Positions 22,619-23,267 of a DNA stretch of 23,267 nt are shown one piece after another. Origin of the DNA: Collinsella aerofaciens (GTDB lineage: Bacteria > Actinomycetota > Coriobacteriia > Coriobacteriales > Coriobacteriaceae); NCBI RefSeq assembly GCF_028206995.1, contig NZ_JAQLFL010000020.1, positions 1 to 23,267 of the forward strand. The letters are read 5' to 3'. Under the pieces are notes generated by a model. The model searched no databases. It saw nothing but the letters and a program-made list of their open reading frames with translations, and was not told the origin of the DNA. The position numbers and the translations under genes are program-made. Positions within the stretch are counted from its first letter, which is position 1; each line of letters starts with the position of its first letter.

Positions 22619-22653
22619 CCGGACAACCATTAGGTGGCCCAGCGTTTGCCCCG
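22610..22653. repeat. Second hairpin appended to the right palindromic element
   Basis: GGGCAAACGC and GCGTTTGCCC form a perfect 10-bp stem around a 23-base loop, overlapping the end of the 50-bp element. The left copy has only the GGGGAAACG start of this stem. It lies between the permease and the convergent small gene. Confidence 0.6.
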
Positions 22654-22684
22654 TTTTGCTGGGGATGTCTGTCGTTCAGTGCTC

Positions 22685-23005
22685 TTACTGGCCAATCCAG
22701 TGTTGCGCATAGCTCTTAATGTCTTCGGTAAAACCGTCAAGGTCGTCAAGGGTGATCACGCTGTCGATAAGCAAATTGGCTATCTCGCGGTGCATTGTGC
22801 TGCGGCGAATGTCGTTTGCAATTACGCCTGAGGACAGCTTGTCTCTATTGAGGCGCTCTTCTAGTGCCCAAAATCTACTGGACGCTTCGCTGTCGCCGTT
22901 CAGCATCTCAACGTACTGGCCGATGAGCTTTTCCATATAACGTTCTTGCCATTGAGGAAGCATTTTCTTAAACAGCTTCCAGTCGCTTTCGGTTACGTCG
23001 CGCAT
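22685..23005 (-). CDS. Small conserved hypothetical protein
   Basis: A 106-residue soluble, charged protein without membrane segments or metal motifs. It is predicted mostly helical, with features such as WQERYMEKLIGQYVEMLNGD, ASSRFWALEERL, and a C-terminal ITLDDLDGFTEDIKSYAQ. It resembles small hypothetical proteins of gut Firmicutes and Actinobacteria that I remember without a known function. I chose the ATG at 23005 because a GCGGAGAA ribosome site lies just upstream; an in-frame ATG at 23047 lacks one but overlaps an upstream stop as ATGA. It converges on the ABC operon and has a near-consensus promoter at 23189-23217. Confidence 0.7.
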   Translation of the reverse strand: MRDVTESDWKLFKKMLPQWQERYMEKLIGQYVEMLNGDSEASSRFWALEERLNRDKLSSGVIANDIRRSTMHREIANLLIDSVITLDDLDGFTEDIKSYAQHWIGQ

Positions 23006-23188
23006 ATGTTCTCCGCTCGTCAAACGGGCTTTCCATTTGCCTTTCATTTTATTTGGTTTTCGCTCGCAGGTGCGGATGAGAGGCTCTCTTTAGCCTTCGA
23101 GATTGGGCTTGAATGGGTCGTATGCCACAAAACGGGCCTATCTACTACGTTTAATTGGATACCCTCAACCATGCCGGGAAAACGAAAA

Positions 23189-23217
23189 ATAAAACCGACG
23201 CTCCTATAAGTTGTCAA
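23189..23217 (-). promoter_or_regulatory. Near-consensus promoter for the small hypothetical gene
   Basis: On the minus strand TTGACA (23217-23212) and TTTTAT (23194-23189) are separated by 17 bases. A transcript from here would have a leader of about 175 bases before the ATG at 23005. That leader contains a short frame of unclear status. Confidence 0.55.
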
Positions 23218-23267
23218 GAGGCAGTTTGCGGGAGCGCTCTCTCCAATTCGCACAGGAGCTCGTAATA

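Noticed and set aside
23044..23253. 69-codon minus-strand frame overlapping the next start as ATGA
   Set aside because: It spans the predicted promoter at 23189-23217, lacks a ribosome site at any in-frame ATG and resembles no family I know; chance is likelier than translational coupling.
1..23267. CRISPR arrays, tRNA or rRNA genes, transposase genes
   Set aside because: No regularly spaced direct repeats, cloverleaf sequences, rRNA segments or transposase motifs were seen on either strand.

Overview
The window looks like chromosomal DNA of a gut actinobacterium of class Coriobacteriia, most likely Collinsella or a close relative. This is inferred from gene content (LacI/PTS/GH32 sucrose locus, DegV, pyruvate formate-lyase activase, scattered threonine genes), moderately high GC, and short intergenic hairpins with a GGGACAG loop that I associate with these genomes. 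No rRNA, tRNA, CRISPR array or transposase gene was seen.

Left part (about 1-5.9 kb): a beta-fructoside utilisation locus. A LacI-type repressor is followed by an atypical GH32-like hydrolase, a sucrose-type PTS EIIBC permease with no EIIA domain, and a canonical sucrose-6-phosphate hydrolase. Five related CG-centred operator-like sites lie before the repressor, before the first hydrolase and before the permease. A strong hairpin separates the permease from the last hydrolase.

Middle (about 5.9-17.3 kb): housekeeping genes. These are a DegV lipid-binding protein with a foldable leader, the pyruvate formate-lyase activase, a membrane-anchored serine hydrolase of the beta-lactamase/PBP fold, MTA/SAH nucleosidase and the ribosome-assembly GTPase EngB. 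Then come threonine-pathway genes: thrB and thrC on the minus strand, lysC and asd on the plus strand, and an O6-methylguanine repair enzyme. Three very long nested palindromes (10905-11091, 11980-12091, 16392-16521) lie between these genes. Two of them share conserved sequence blocks joined by different, perfectly self-complementary arms, and the third has a weaker version of one block. This is the most unusual structure in the window.

Right part (about 17.3-23.3 kb): accessory or decayed DNA. It holds a cluster of GGGATG-TTTCCG repeats, the 3' end of a ClC chloride-channel gene fused out of frame to the 5' half of an AbiF/Abi_2 abortive-infection gene that keeps a foldable leader, and a GyrI-like gene preceded by a textbook Gram-positive LexA (SOS) box. 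An ABC ATPase/FtsX permease pair follows, bracketed by inverted 50-bp repeats (44/50 identical), and then a small conserved hypothetical gene with a near-consensus promoter.
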